A stretch of 57,100 nucleotides of DNA, taken from assembly GCF_015207455.1 (NCBI RefSeq), contig NZ_JADEWV010000010.1, forward strand, positions 1 through 57,100, given 5' to 3'. The notes under the pieces are model-generated. The model saw only the letters and a program-made list of their open reading frames with translations, was not told where the DNA came from and did no database searches. This DNA is from Microcoleus sp. LEGE 07076. GTDB taxonomy: Bacteria; Cyanobacteriota; Cyanobacteriia; Cyanobacteriales; Microcoleaceae. Each line of letters begins with the position of its first letter. Within the stretch, counting starts at the first letter, position 1. Both the position numbers and the translations under genes were made by a program. Of the stretch, positions 1 to 7,983 are shown piece after piece.

Positions 1-161
1 CTACAAACACTCACCTGCCTCCGCAGGTTGAAGAACGGACGGTTGAAATTACATTATTTTCTTCAGTCTCTTAGAGAGGGACTTTGTTGTTGTAAATCCG
101 GTTTCAACCGCCGTCTTATCTCCATCTTCCTTCTTTTCACCCGCTCAGCTTCGCCCTTATA

Positions 162-221
162 GCCATCTTCCATCTTCCATCTTCCATCTTCCATCTTCCA
201 TCTTCCATCTTCCATCTTCCT
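162..221. repeat. Heptameric tandem repeat (unit CCATCTT)
   Basis: About eight head-to-tail copies of the 7-bp unit CCATCTT fill the spacer just upstream of the M48 protease gene. Tandem heptamers of this kind are common between cyanobacterial genes, and different units recur elsewhere in this window. The rest of 1-241 holds a small hairpin (CTGC/GCAG near 16-28) and no gene that I can support. Confidence 0.9.
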
Positions 222-241
222 TCCTTTAACACTTATCAATC

Positions 242-1096
242 ATGTTCAAAAGTTTTTGGTTGACTTGCCGGCATACTTGTGGCCGGGGAATTTATCTGTT
301 TCTGTCGCTGATTGTGACTGCGGGCATCTGGGTGGTTTCTCCGGAACCGACACAGGCGTTTTCTTTGCCGGAACTGATTTTTCGGGGGATTCAAATTATT
401 CAATTGTCAAATATGTCCGATCGCCAGGAGGTGATGGTTGGCAAACAAATCAACCAGCAGTTGGCGAGCTCGGAAGTGAAAATTTACGGCGATCGCGCTG
501 CTAGAGTATATATCAATCGCATCGGTCAGCGGCTGGCAGAGCAAAGCACTCGCCCGAACATTCCTTATACATTTCAGGTGATTGACGATGACAAGATTAA
601 CGCTTTTGCGACTATGGGCGGTTTTGTGTACGTGAATAAGGGTTTGATGGCGGCGGCGGATAATGAAGCCGAATTAGCCAGCGTCATCGCCCACGAAATC
701 GGGCATATTAGTGCTCGCCACTCGATTAAACAAATGCGTCAAATGGCGATCGCCTCTGGTGTAGCTTCGGCGACAGGACTCGATCGATCTCGGGCGGTGC
801 AGCTTGGAGTGGAGTTGGCTTTGCGTCGCCCCCACAGCCGCCAAGCTGAGTACGAAGCAGATGGGTTGGGACTGGAAACTATGGGGCGATCGGGCTACGC
901 TCAATCTGGGATGGTTGATTTCATGAAAAAGTTGTTGAATCAACCTTCGCCGCCGAATATTTTAAGCACTCACCCGGCTACTAGCGATCGGATTGCCGCT
1001 ATTTCTCAGGCGATCGATCCGGATCTGGCTAGCGGTGAAGGCTTGAACAATGCGGATTACAAGCTGGAAATTCGCCGATTTTTGCGATCGTCCTAG
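242..1096 (+). CDS. M48 family zinc metalloprotease, exported or membrane-anchored
   Basis: This 284-residue protein starts with a hydrophobic segment (about residues 17-32) followed by Ala-rich residues, so it is probably exported to the periplasm or anchored in the membrane. The zinc-protease motif HEIGH lies at residues 151-155, and the third metal ligand is expected in EYEAD (203-207). This is the M48 peptidase layout of BepA/LoiP-like proteins, which act in envelope protein quality control. That role is inferred from the family. The length matches short stand-alone M48 proteins without TPR extensions. It is transcribed alone, with a heptamer repeat array immediately upstream. Confidence 0.9.
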   Translation: MFKSFWLTCRHTCGRGIYLFLSLIVTAGIWVVSPEPTQAFSLPELIFRGIQIIQLSNMSDRQEVMVGKQINQQLASSEVKIYGDRAARVYINRIGQRLAEQSTRPNIPYTFQVIDDDKINAFATMGGFVYVNKGLMAAADNEAELASVIAHEIGHISARHSIKQMRQMAIASGVASATGLDRSRAVQLGVELALRRPHSRQAEYEADGLGLETMGRSGYAQSGMVDFMKKLLNQPSPPNILSTHPATSDRIAAISQAIDPDLASGEGLNNADYKLEIRRFLRSS

Positions 1097-1196
1097 CAAT
1101 TCTAAAACTGTCAAAGGCGAGATCTTCTCTACTCTTTTCTTAATTCGCGATCTTGGCGTCTTCGCGGTTCGTTAACAAATAAATCTATGTAGTATA

Positions 1197-1251
1197 GTGC
1201 GTTAGAAATAAGTGAATTTCGATTTTGTCGATCGAACTCAAACTAACGCAC
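1197..1251. repeat. Palindromic repeat (GTGCGTTAG ... CTAACGCAC)
   Basis: A 9-bp perfect inverted repeat (1197-1205 and 1243-1251) sits between the convergent protease and phosphatase genes, with partly matching flanks (GTAG on the left, CCTAC on the right). It resembles the dispersed 'tagggtgcgtta' palindromes of filamentous cyanobacteria. It could serve as a bidirectional transcription stop, but there is no T-tract. Confidence 0.6.
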
Positions 1252-1270
1252 CCTACAACTAAAAATTCAA

Positions 1271-2038
1271 TTAACCCTGCTGTTGAACAACAGGAAAGAG
1301 CCAATTTTTTGGGAGTGCAATCTGCGGATACAATTGTCTGACAACTTCATCAAGCGGCAAAATTCGGACTTGACTGTTAAACACATTTACTTGATAAACT
1401 CTGCGGTAGCTGAGGTCAAATCCAGTCAGCCAGCCACTTTTGGGATGATAAGCACCTGTGTCAATATCCAACCACCCTTGGCCCCTGACTAATTCCCCTG
1501 GTCTGACGCCCTCAAAGGTAAAGGTGATTGTGTGACCGGTGATAATTAATTTATTGGGAAAATACGGTTTCGATATCGTGTGAAATTCTTTGCGAATCCA
1601 GCACAGTTGTTCGCTAGACTGTTCGCTAATTGACATTGCCGGATGCACGCCCGCGTGTACCAGCCAGATATCGCCCAAGTCAATATAGGTAGGGAGCGAT
1701 CGCAGCCAATCCAAGTGTTTGTAAGGCATCATCCCAGTATCTCTGTAGCTGGCGACTGTCGCATCGCCCCCGCTGTAGAGCCAACATTGCCACGCCCGCA
1801 TATCTGGATGCCGTCCCGACAAAGCCTCCAGCATCAGTTGTTCGTGATTTCCCAGCAGTGTTTGGTAGGGGCTGTGCTGGACAAAATCTAATACCTGAGC
1901 GCTTTTGGGCCCGCGATCGATTAAATCTCCTAAAAAATAGACGCGATCCTTCGAGCTCGGGGCAAGTGCCTCTAGCAAGAGCATTAAGCCGTCGTAATGC
2001 CCGTGTACGTCCCCGATAACAATGCGTCGGTACTCCAC
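1271..2038 (-). CDS. PPP-family metallophosphatase
   Basis: This 255-residue protein carries the dinuclear-metal phosphatase signatures GDVHGHYDG (9-17), GDLIDRG (37-43) and GNHE (63-66), plus later His-containing motifs (LVHAGVHP and ITGHT). This matches the bacterial serine/threonine phosphatase and symmetrical Ap4A-hydrolase-like branch of the PPP superfamily. The substrate cannot be decided from sequence; protein phosphatase or dinucleoside polyphosphatase are the usual options. It is cytoplasmic, with no signal peptide. The start is GTG, because the codon at 2036-2038 reads CAC on the plus strand. It is convergent with the M48 protease gene. Confidence 0.88.
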   Translation of the reverse strand: MEYRRIVIGDVHGHYDGLMLLLEALAPSSKDRVYFLGDLIDRGPKSAQVLDFVQHSPYQTLLGNHEQLMLEALSGRHPDMRAWQCWLYSGGDATVASYRDTGMMPYKHLDWLRSLPTYIDLGDIWLVHAGVHPAMSISEQSSEQLCWIRKEFHTISKPYFPNKLIITGHTITFTFEGVRPGELVRGQGWLDIDTGAYHPKSGWLTGFDLSYRRVYQVNVFNSQVRILPLDEVVRQLYPQIALPKNWLFPVVQQQG

Positions 2039-2849
2039 TGTGTTTATCCGCTTCCCTGACTCAAAACCTTAATTACTTGCTTATATCATGTGATTTTGCT
2101 GATATTTCCTCTGTTTTTTCGGGAGGAGGGGTGAGACCCATTATACTGCTTTCTATAACCAATTCAGTGAATCTTCACAATATCTGTTTCCATTGCTACA
2201 GATAGCAACACTGGCAAGCTGTTAATTGTGTGTCTGCAACTGCTGTTAGTGAGTCAGTCGATTTTCAATTTGAGATTTTCAATTTGAGATTTACTCAACA
2301 GTTATTTGACGGTGCCCTTAGAAAGGGGCAAATAAACAGCACTATGTAATGAAATGTAAATCATACTAAATCCAGGTAAGATACCCGCTTTATAATGAAA
2401 CCGCGAAGAAGCAGTACGCGAAGCGGCGCGTCAGCGCTATTATCGCTTATAGAAGAGGAAAAAGAAGAGTCAGAAGATAAAGGGGGTGGCAAATTCGGAT
2501 TTTTGGTATCACACGCTTTCCCGAATCCCTCCTGCGTTAAGCGGAACTGCCTCCTGGGGGAGCCCAACGATAAATAATATTTAGGGCGACTTACTTAAGG
2601 TGCACAGCGCGATTGGTCGGTTCAGTCGAAAATAATCCGCTGCTGATGCCTCCGACAATAAGCTGTCGCGCCAATAAACATTGTATGTTCAAGGCCCGCT
2701 CGCGTGTCCACCCCACAAGATTTTTATTGTTTTTTGGCATACAGTTTAAATGCCGCCACAGCTTACTGTGGAGTAAATCTCAAATTGACCGAAATTAATC
2801 GCCCAATCGACGCGGCACACCCGAAAATACGATCGAGCTTTAACTGCTG
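2039..2849. other. Long intergenic spacer without a supported gene
   Basis: This 811-bp spacer contains only short open frames with low-complexity or shadow-like translations, such as one at 2395-2577 rich in Glu, Lys and Gly. A CAATTTGAGATTTT stretch is directly repeated near 2261-2290. A 6-bp hairpin with a CTTA loop lies at 2756-2771. GC-rich pieces (AAGCAGTACGCGAAGCGG) around 2407 resemble fragments of the palindromic elements seen inside coding regions elsewhere in the window. It looks like decayed sequence; I see no RNA gene. Confidence 0.5.
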
Positions 2850-3596
2850 TCACTGAGTCAAAGCTTTGAGGAAAGTCTGGAGTTCTGCCAAAAAACCTTT
2901 CTTTTTTAGCGGTTTTGCAGGTGCGTTGGAGTCGGGAGCGGCGGTTCCCAAAGCTTTGGTTAAAATCCGCTCTAAATCTTCTCCGACGGGTTTTTGAGCG
3001 GTTTCAGAAATTAGTTTGTATTCGTCGTTGGTTTCCAGCAAAACTTGCCAGGGTTGGGGGTAGCAGCGGAATAAAGCCGCACTTTCTAGAGGTCTGATGT
3101 AGTAGCAGGATTCGATTTTGCTGAGGAAGCGATCGCGCAATTGACGGCCTGCATAGCCTATACCTATAGTAGCAACATCTTCGAGCCGCGGGTTTAGTAG
3201 AATTACAGGGCGACCTGCGGCTGCTATGTAGAGTTTTTCAACTTGCGCCACTTCTACGGCGGCTGGATTGACGAGCAAAAACAGTTCGTCTTCCGGTGCT
3301 ATTTTTTCTTCGACAGGGGTGCGGCTGCTGCCCAAATCTGTGACTTTAAACGGTGTTTCTCCCCAGTCGCGGCGGGCGAGGGCTGCCGCACCGGTATCGG
3401 GAAAAAAGACTTTCATACCCGAGTATTTTTCTGCAAATTCTGGGAGAAATTGTTGGGTGATAGACTGTGCTTGCAGTGCGATTTCTGGAAATACTAATTC
3501 AACTTGCAGGAGATTTTGACCGTCCGAGAGGGCGGCGGCTGTTGCAATGCGGGATTGGGCGATCGCCTCGTTGAGATCCTTTGGCAGTTCTGTCAT
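2850..3596 (-). CDS. DUF1995 family protein
   Basis: This 248-residue soluble protein begins MTELPKDLNEAIAQS and shows the DUF1995 pattern: an N-terminal helix, Leu-Gln-Val-Glu-Leu strand, and the VFFPDTGAAALARRDWGE region (about residues 62-80). The family occurs in cyanobacteria and plastids, where plant members (LPA3-type) have been linked to photosystem assembly. Whether the cyanobacterial protein has the same job is not known to me. A C-terminal tail rich in Ala, Pro and Lys precedes a last short helix. It reads in the same direction as the next upstream gene on the minus strand, 47 bp away. Confidence 0.85.
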   Translation of the reverse strand: MTELPKDLNEAIAQSRIATAAALSDGQNLLQVELVFPEIALQAQSITQQFLPEFAEKYSGMKVFFPDTGAAALARRDWGETPFKVTDLGSSRTPVEEKIAPEDELFLLVNPAAVEVAQVEKLYIAAAGRPVILLNPRLEDVATIGIGYAGRQLRDRFLSKIESCYYIRPLESAALFRCYPQPWQVLLETNDEYKLISETAQKPVGEDLERILTKALGTAAPDSNAPAKPLKKKGFLAELQTFLKALTQ

Positions 3597-3643
3597 TAAT
3601 CTTATGATTTTTACTTTACTTCTGTCAATCTTATTTTACCGCA

Positions 3644-4375
3644 TCAAGCCACCAAAGCTAACACCGACACAGGCGATCCGGAACCTCCCAAAAGGCGTAA
3701 TATTCCGACAACCAAAGTGATGTCAGCGGCAGGTAACAAGTGGAGATTTGCCAGATTTTCCAGCACTGTTCGCTGCTTTGCCAATACCATTTTGTTGACG
3801 GCAAAACTTGCATCTTGTCCTGGATCGACTCCGTGGGTGTCGGTGCCAATTCCGGCAATCGAACGTTCTTCTAGCAAAAATTGAGTTGCTGCTTTGCTAA
3901 ATCCGGGAAAGTGGCAAATTCCGCGCTCGTCGGCATTAAAAAATGCTTGTTCGTCATGCCATTTTTCTTGCCAGCCAGTATACAATAAAACGAGATTTTC
4001 TGGTTGGATAAATTGGTGCTTTTGTTCCCAATTTAATATATCATCTACAGTTAAGGTGTAGTCTGGATTGGCAAGACTTTGCTCGCGGATGTCGATCGCG
4101 ATTGCGGGCGAAATTAGCGACTGCGGCGGATAACTGTCAACACTCGCGCCGGCTGGATCGAAGCTGTTGGGTGCGTTGATGTGAGTGCCGCTGTGTTCTC
4201 CCATTGAGAATTTTCGCAGGAAATAGCCGTGTTTTTCTATTTGAGATACGGTTTCAAATTCGAGCGCCGGATCTCCGGGCCAGATGGGAATATTTGGATG
4301 AATTGCGTGGGTTAAGTCTATAATTTGTCTGTAGGCGATCGTTTTTAAATTGTTTGAGTTGAAGTTGTTTGTCAT
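3644..4375 (-). CDS. Cyclase family protein (kynurenine formamidase-like)
   Basis: This 243-residue enzyme has the cyclase/kynurenine-formamidase signature: DLTHAIHPNIPIWPGDP near the N-terminus and the metal-binding GEHSGTHINAP motif, in which HxGTHxDxP is modified to Asn at the Asp position. A later GIGTDTHGVDPG motif is also typical. Family members hydrolyse N-formylkynurenine or related amides and lactones using zinc or manganese; the substrate here is unknown. I chose the ATG at 4375. The frame remains open to a TTG at 4450, but those 25 extra residues are low-complexity and unlike the family. The His-to-Asn context of the metal motif deserves a check. Confidence 0.85.
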   Translation of the reverse strand: MTNNFNSNNLKTIAYRQIIDLTHAIHPNIPIWPGDPALEFETVSQIEKHGYFLRKFSMGEHSGTHINAPNSFDPAGASVDSYPPQSLISPAIAIDIREQSLANPDYTLTVDDILNWEQKHQFIQPENLVLLYTGWQEKWHDEQAFFNADERGICHFPGFSKAATQFLLEERSIAGIGTDTHGVDPGQDASFAVNKMVLAKQRTVLENLANLHLLPAADITLVVGILRLLGGSGSPVSVLALVA

Positions 4376-4540
4376 CGGCAAAAATGAAGAAGATTCGGCG
4401 GTTGAAAGCGCGACTATAGAAGCTTTCGTCTGCAGTAGTGAGGGACTCAAGAGTAAGACTGTGTCCGATCGATTATCATCATAAAAATGGTTCGCGCGTG
4501 TGTGTTGGAGTTGGTGACATGGAACGGACTGAAGTCCGCA

Positions 4541-5623
4541 CTACAAGCCGAATCGACTGATTGTAGCTTCCATTACGTCCTTGGTTTGCCCGGAAACAGT
4601 ATACACCATAGCTTCTCGATAAACTCTCCCGGCCGGGTGCAGCGTACCGTTAGCCGCACCGCCGGAAACTGTAACCGCAGCGTGCCCGCAGCGCACCGCT
4701 AAGTCGATGGCTTCGGCTCGGAGCGCTAATTGTTCTGCTTTTGAGCTGTGTTGAGATTGTTGGAAATTGTGTTTGAGCCGATCGAGCTTTTGCTCTAATT
4801 TTTGGCAAACCGCCGCCATTGAAGGCGAATTTTTAGCTGTCGCGGTTGCTGCAATTACATCCAATCCCGATCGAATACAGCCGAAAGTACCAGGCAAAAA
4901 ATTCAGAATATTTTTGCTATCATTTTCCGCAATCCAGCCGACAGGTTTAACTGAAATTATTTCCGATTCGTGCAGCCACCAATTATCGAGAGTTGCTGTC
5001 ACAGTATTAGTCGAGTTCATGGCGATTAACTGCATGATTTCGCTGACTGCTATTGTACCAGATTCGCGTTCGGTATTGGCAAAAGGCAACAAACCAAAAA
5101 CTGCGCGATTGTCGGGAAGTACAGCAGCTACAATAAACTTTTGAAACAAGCCAAAACCTGTGATCCAAGGAACTTGGCCTGATAGTAAATAACCTTCTTT
5201 TGTGGGAGTTGCGGTGACTGCGGGATTTCCCGTTAGCGAAGCCCTCGAAGAGGATCGCCTCAAATGCGAAAACCCAACACCTAAGCGTAACTCTTTTTGG
5301 GCGATCGCCCGCAAGTAGATATTTTTTAGCATTTCATTGTCGCTGTTGGCAACCATCGCAGTTGCGCTGTGGTGCTGAGTTTGCAGGAAAGCCAAAGCGC
5401 CAGAATATCGAGCCGTCAATTCCTGATATTCGTAAAAAACCTCCGGGGAAATCTCCGCACCGCCCCATTTTTGGGGAACTCGCAACGCTAAGAGCGATCG
5501 ACTTTCCAATCCAGCAACTGCTATTTTCAGCGCTTCGGAGTCGGTGTCGATGATTTCGGCGCGGGGTGCAACGCACTCTTTGAGATAACTTTCTGTGCTG
5601 TGGAGAATTTCTTGAAAATCCAT
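4541..5623 (-). CDS. Acyl-CoA dehydrogenase-like flavoprotein
   Basis: This 360-residue protein aligns by eye to the acyl-CoA dehydrogenase fold. It has an N-terminal helical domain with VPQKWGG (about 49-55), a beta domain with GQVPWITGFG, and a helical C-terminal domain ending QTKDVMEATISRFGL. It resembles desulfurisation- or flavin-dependent monooxygenase-like ACAD relatives more than classical fatty-acid enzymes. I cannot identify a substrate. The segment R122-N133 (LRRSSSRASLTGN) is encoded by an in-frame piece (about 5231-5259) of a repetitive palindromic element that recurs inside the glycosyltransferase gene at 9854-9918. The start ATG is at 5621-5623. Confidence 0.8.
   Translation of the reverse strand: MDFQEILHSTESYLKECVAPRAEIIDTDSEALKIAVAGLESRSLLALRVPQKWGGAEISPEVFYEYQELTARYSGALAFLQTQHHSATAMVANSDNEMLKNIYLRAIAQKELRLGVGFSHLRRSSSRASLTGNPAVTATPTKEGYLLSGQVPWITGFGLFQKFIVAAVLPDNRAVFGLLPFANTERESGTIAVSEIMQLIAMNSTNTVTATLDNWWLHESEIISVKPVGWIAENDSKNILNFLPGTFGCIRSGLDVIAATATAKNSPSMAAVCQKLEQKLDRLKHNFQQSQHSSKAEQLALRAEAIDLAVRCGHAAVTVSGGAANGTLHPAGRVYREAMVYTVSGQTKDVMEATISRFGL
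5231..5259. repeat. Palindromic repeat element inside a coding region (copy 1)
   Basis: Within the acyl-CoA dehydrogenase-like gene, CGTTAGCGAAGC (5231-5242) and CGAAGAGGATCGCC (5246-5259) are the reverse complements of GCTTCGCTAACG (9907-9918) and GGCGATCCTCTTCG (9854-9867) in the glycosyltransferase gene. The two copies share both ends and differ in the middle. The insertion keeps the reading frame open and adds a Ser/Arg-rich peptide. Confidence 0.7.
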
Positions 5624-5645
5624 TTTTTATGATAATTTTATAGCA

Positions 5646-5850
5646 GAGCTATGCACCAGAACAGGCTTTCCGGCCTGTTCCACAACAAATAAATTCTATC
5701 TATTGTGGAACGAACCGGAAAGCCCGTTCATAAAAAGTTTGTTTAGAATGCAAGGCAAGATAGCTGTTCCACAACAAATAAATTCTATCTATTGTGGAAC
5801 GAACCGGAAACTCAGCCCATAAATGCTTATTGAGAATGGTACAGCAACTC
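5646..5850. repeat. Dispersed repeat element with a 47-bp internal duplication
   Basis: The spacer between the dehydrogenase-like gene and rfbF contains an identical 47-bp sequence twice (5675-5721 and 5764-5810). Each copy is a hairpin formed by TTCCACAA and TTGTGGAA. The ends (gctatgcaccag at the left, gagaatggtacagc at the right) resemble those of the element at 53797-53916, so this is a member of the same repeat family. No gene is present here. Confidence 0.8.
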
Positions 5851-5852
5851 AC

Positions 5853-6629
5853 TTATTTCCACACTTTCCAAGGAGCCTTCCCTTCATCCCAAAGCTCATT
5901 TAAATACTTGTATTCTCGATAAGTATCCATCGCAAAGAAAAAGCCATCGTGACGGTAAGCCATCAACTGTCCCTCTGCCGCCAAACGCTGCAGCGGTTCC
6001 TGTTCTAAAACACAGTCATCTTCACCCAAATACTCAAATACCCGGCGGTTGAATATCATATATCCAACACTGATCCAGCCGTCTATTTGAGGTTTCTCAG
6101 TAAATTCTACTACGCGGCTGTCGCTGTCTACATCCAAAATTCCAAAGCGAGAAATCGGGCGAAATGTCGTAACAGTTGCTAGCTTCCCGTGAGATTTGTG
6201 AAACTCGATCAATGCCTCAATATCGACATCAGCAACTCCATCACCATATGTCACCATGAAATTATCGTCATCAATATATTTTTCTATCCGTTTTACCCGC
6301 CCTCCCGTCATGCTTTCCGCGCCAGTTTCAGCCAGAGTTACATGAAAATCTTGTTCGCGATGTTCCTCATGATAGGTAATGCTATTTTTGCGTCCCAGAC
6401 AGACAGTAAAGTCGTTGTTCATGGCTTCATAATTGAGGAAATATTCTTTGATCATGTTGCCGCGATAGCCCAAGCAGACAATAAAGCTTTGTAAGCCGTA
6501 ATGGGCATATATTTTCATGATGTGCCAAATGATCGGACGCCCGCCGACATCAACTAAAGGTTTGGGGCGAAATTCTGTTTCTTCTCGGAGACGAGTACCG
6601 AGACCGCCAGCCAGGATAACTACTTGCAT
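5853..6629 (-). CDS. rfbF: Glucose-1-phosphate cytidylyltransferase
   Basis: This 258-residue enzyme makes CDP-glucose from CTP and glucose-1-phosphate, the entry step to CDP-linked deoxysugars for O-antigen or surface polysaccharides. The nucleotidyltransferase signature LAGGLGTRLREETEFRPKP lies at residues 6-24. The internal YGDGVADVDIEALIEFH and the C-terminal DTYREYKYLNELWD are hallmarks of RfbF/DdhA, and the length is usual. It stands alone: no CDP-glucose 4,6-dehydratase follows within the window, so the rest of the pathway must be elsewhere. Confidence 0.95.
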   Translation of the reverse strand: MQVVILAGGLGTRLREETEFRPKPLVDVGGRPIIWHIMKIYAHYGLQSFIVCLGYRGNMIKEYFLNYEAMNNDFTVCLGRKNSITYHEEHREQDFHVTLAETGAESMTGGRVKRIEKYIDDDNFMVTYGDGVADVDIEALIEFHKSHGKLATVTTFRPISRFGILDVDSDSRVVEFTEKPQIDGWISVGYMIFNRRVFEYLGEDDCVLEQEPLQRLAAEGQLMAYRHDGFFFAMDTYREYKYLNELWDEGKAPWKVWK

Positions 6630-7006
6630 TTTTTTAATTTTTTTAAAGATCGGGACTTACGCATCAAAACCCAAGAAACCGGGTTTTTGGTTTTTTCTGC
6701 GGGTTTAACGAAGTATTTCGCCAAAAACCCGGTTTCTGACTACCCGTGCCTCTAGGACTAAAGATCATCAATTAATGTATCATCAATCATCAGCGATATT
6801 TTCTAAGAATTATTAACATTTTTTCAGAGTGAGTGAAGCTTTGTAAACTGCCAAATCACGAACTATTATAAATAATCCTAGGGTGCTTGTGGCGCACTGT
6901 ATATTTAAATGCAGCGCGCAATTTCTAACTAACTAATGGTATATTAGGAAATAGACAAAAAAACAGCCGAGAGCTATACTAAATATAAGAAATAGATTCA
7001 ACAGCA
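6630..7006. other. Spacer with hairpin repeat, upstream of the toxin-immunity pair
   Basis: This 377-bp region between divergent rfbF and the RNase-like gene holds a perfect 16-bp inverted repeat, GAAACCGGGTTTTTGG (6675-6690) with its complement at 6721-6736. The same family occurs twice after thrB (35927-36070). The AT-rich 240 bp nearest the toxin gene probably contains its promoter, but no clear -35/-10 pair stands out. Confidence 0.7.
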
Positions 7007-7546
7007 ATGAGAACTCAACTCGATCGCCTCAAACAGTTTTTGGGTATAATAGGTGCAATCGCCTCCATAACAATCTTATTTCAATCGGCAATACCTGATG
7101 TTGGCGCGACGGTTGTTGGGGGGCAAACCTCGACTGCTGCACAAACCACCGTAGCTTTTGTACCCAACATACCGGGGGGCGGATTAGACTTTCACGAAGC
7201 AGCAGGAGGACACACTTTAGAGAGACACGTTGGTAAAACAGAAGCAGAACTAGCACAGCGACTGGCACAGGAAAAGAGAATTCCAGCAGCGTCTTCCTTT
7301 ACGGATCGTTCCGTCGCTGAATCGGCGATTGGTGAAGCAATGAACAGAAGTCAAAGTGCGATCGACTCCTGGGTGAAAAGTCGAGGAAATCTTTATACGA
7401 TCGACTATAACGCCAACAGAATAATTGGCATTACTTTGCGCCGCCGCGCATCGAAAGCAACTTCAACATCTCGCCTGAAAATCGTCCTCCAGCGCAGCGC
7501 CAAATTACCTCCCGGATACTTTATTCTCACAGCTTATCCTCAATGA
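7007..7546 (+). CDS. Secreted RNase A-like toxin (CdiA-CT RNase A family)
   Basis: This 179-residue protein has a basic N-terminus, a hydrophobic stretch (about 11-29) and a likely cleavage near A34, followed by a domain from about residue 58 to the end. DFHEAAGGHTLERHVGKTE (61-79), the middle ASSFTDRSVAESAI and the C-terminal ILTAYPQ match the bacterial RNase A-like domain found at the C-termini of contact-dependent inhibition toxins. From memory, the Yersinia kristensenii toxin uses His175, Arg186, Thr276 and Tyr278. Here H74, R85, T175 and Y177 have exactly the same spacing (11, 90, 2). It is expected to degrade RNA in a target cell. No delivery domain (haemagglutinin repeats, VgrG, Rhs) is attached. 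The immunity gene overlaps its stop by 4 bp. Confidence 0.85.
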   Translation: MRTQLDRLKQFLGIIGAIASITILFQSAIPDVGATVVGGQTSTAAQTTVAFVPNIPGGGLDFHEAAGGHTLERHVGKTEAELAQRLAQEKRIPAASSFTDRSVAESAIGEAMNRSQSAIDSWVKSRGNLYTIDYNANRIIGITLRRRASKATSTSRLKIVLQRSAKLPPGYFILTAYPQ

Positions 7547-7842
7547 TCGATCGATTTCCTAATTTAACCCAATTTTTCAGTTCCTACTTTCACCAAGACT
7601 GGCCGCTAGAAGCGGACACTCCCAGCGATGTAGTGAACAACTACCGCAGCAGCGAACCGCGCGAAACGGTTGAAGCCGCATCGCAAGAGCTCAGCAAACT
7701 GCTAGAAATGCCGATCGCCCCTGCCGACTTAGAAACATTCATCCTCGATGAATTAGGCTGTTACTATGACCCAAACTCGGAAAATCAAACAGTCAGAGAA
7801 TGGCTGGAATCAGTGCAAAAATCTTTGACAAATCCCAGCTAA
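7543..7842 (+). CDS. CdiI-type immunity protein
   Basis: This 99-residue acidic cytoplasmic protein resembles the contact-dependent inhibition immunity family CdiI_2. It has an N-terminal FFSSYFHQDWPLEADT motif (about 12-27), a middle helix pair, and a C-terminal ELGCYYDP ... TVREWLE signature. Its ATG overlaps the toxin's TGA as ATGA, so the two are translationally coupled. Its expected role is to bind and neutralise the upstream RNase A-like domain and protect the producer. The family name is recalled from motifs, not from a search. The gene is followed by palindromic repeats. Confidence 0.85.
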   Translation: MIDRFPNLTQFFSSYFHQDWPLEADTPSDVVNNYRSSEPRETVEAASQELSKLLEMPIAPADLETFILDELGCYYDPNSENQTVREWLESVQKSLTNPS

Positions 7843-7888
7843 ACTCTATAGCGGTTCTCAAGCTTTGTGAGGTAAGGGTTAAGGTTTG

Positions 7889-7983
7889 TAGTGATGACTT
7901 TAGTCCGCATTTAATGACAATAAAAAAGGTTTGTAGTCAGGATTTTAGTCCGCATCTAAGGACTAAAGTCCTGACTACGAACC
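7889..7983. repeat. Dispersed hairpin repeat, 'GTTTGTAGTnAGGA' family
   Basis: A full copy at 7928-7983 is an inverted repeat (GGTTTGTAGTCAGGA ... TCCTGACTACGAACC), preceded by a half copy at 7889. Related copies occur at 9367-9520, 25558-25602, 27938-27962, 29149-29184 and 55015-55240. It separates the immunity gene from the convergent glycoside hydrolase-like gene and may act as a transcription barrier. Confidence 0.85.

Noticed and set aside
162-221. CRISPR array
   Set aside because: Units are 7 bp without spacers, so this is a simple tandem repeat. No cas gene is present in the window.
2361-2798. Three short frames in the 2.0-2.85 kb spacer
   Set aside because: They overlap on opposite strands, have skewed composition and lack ribosome binding sites; no family resemblance.
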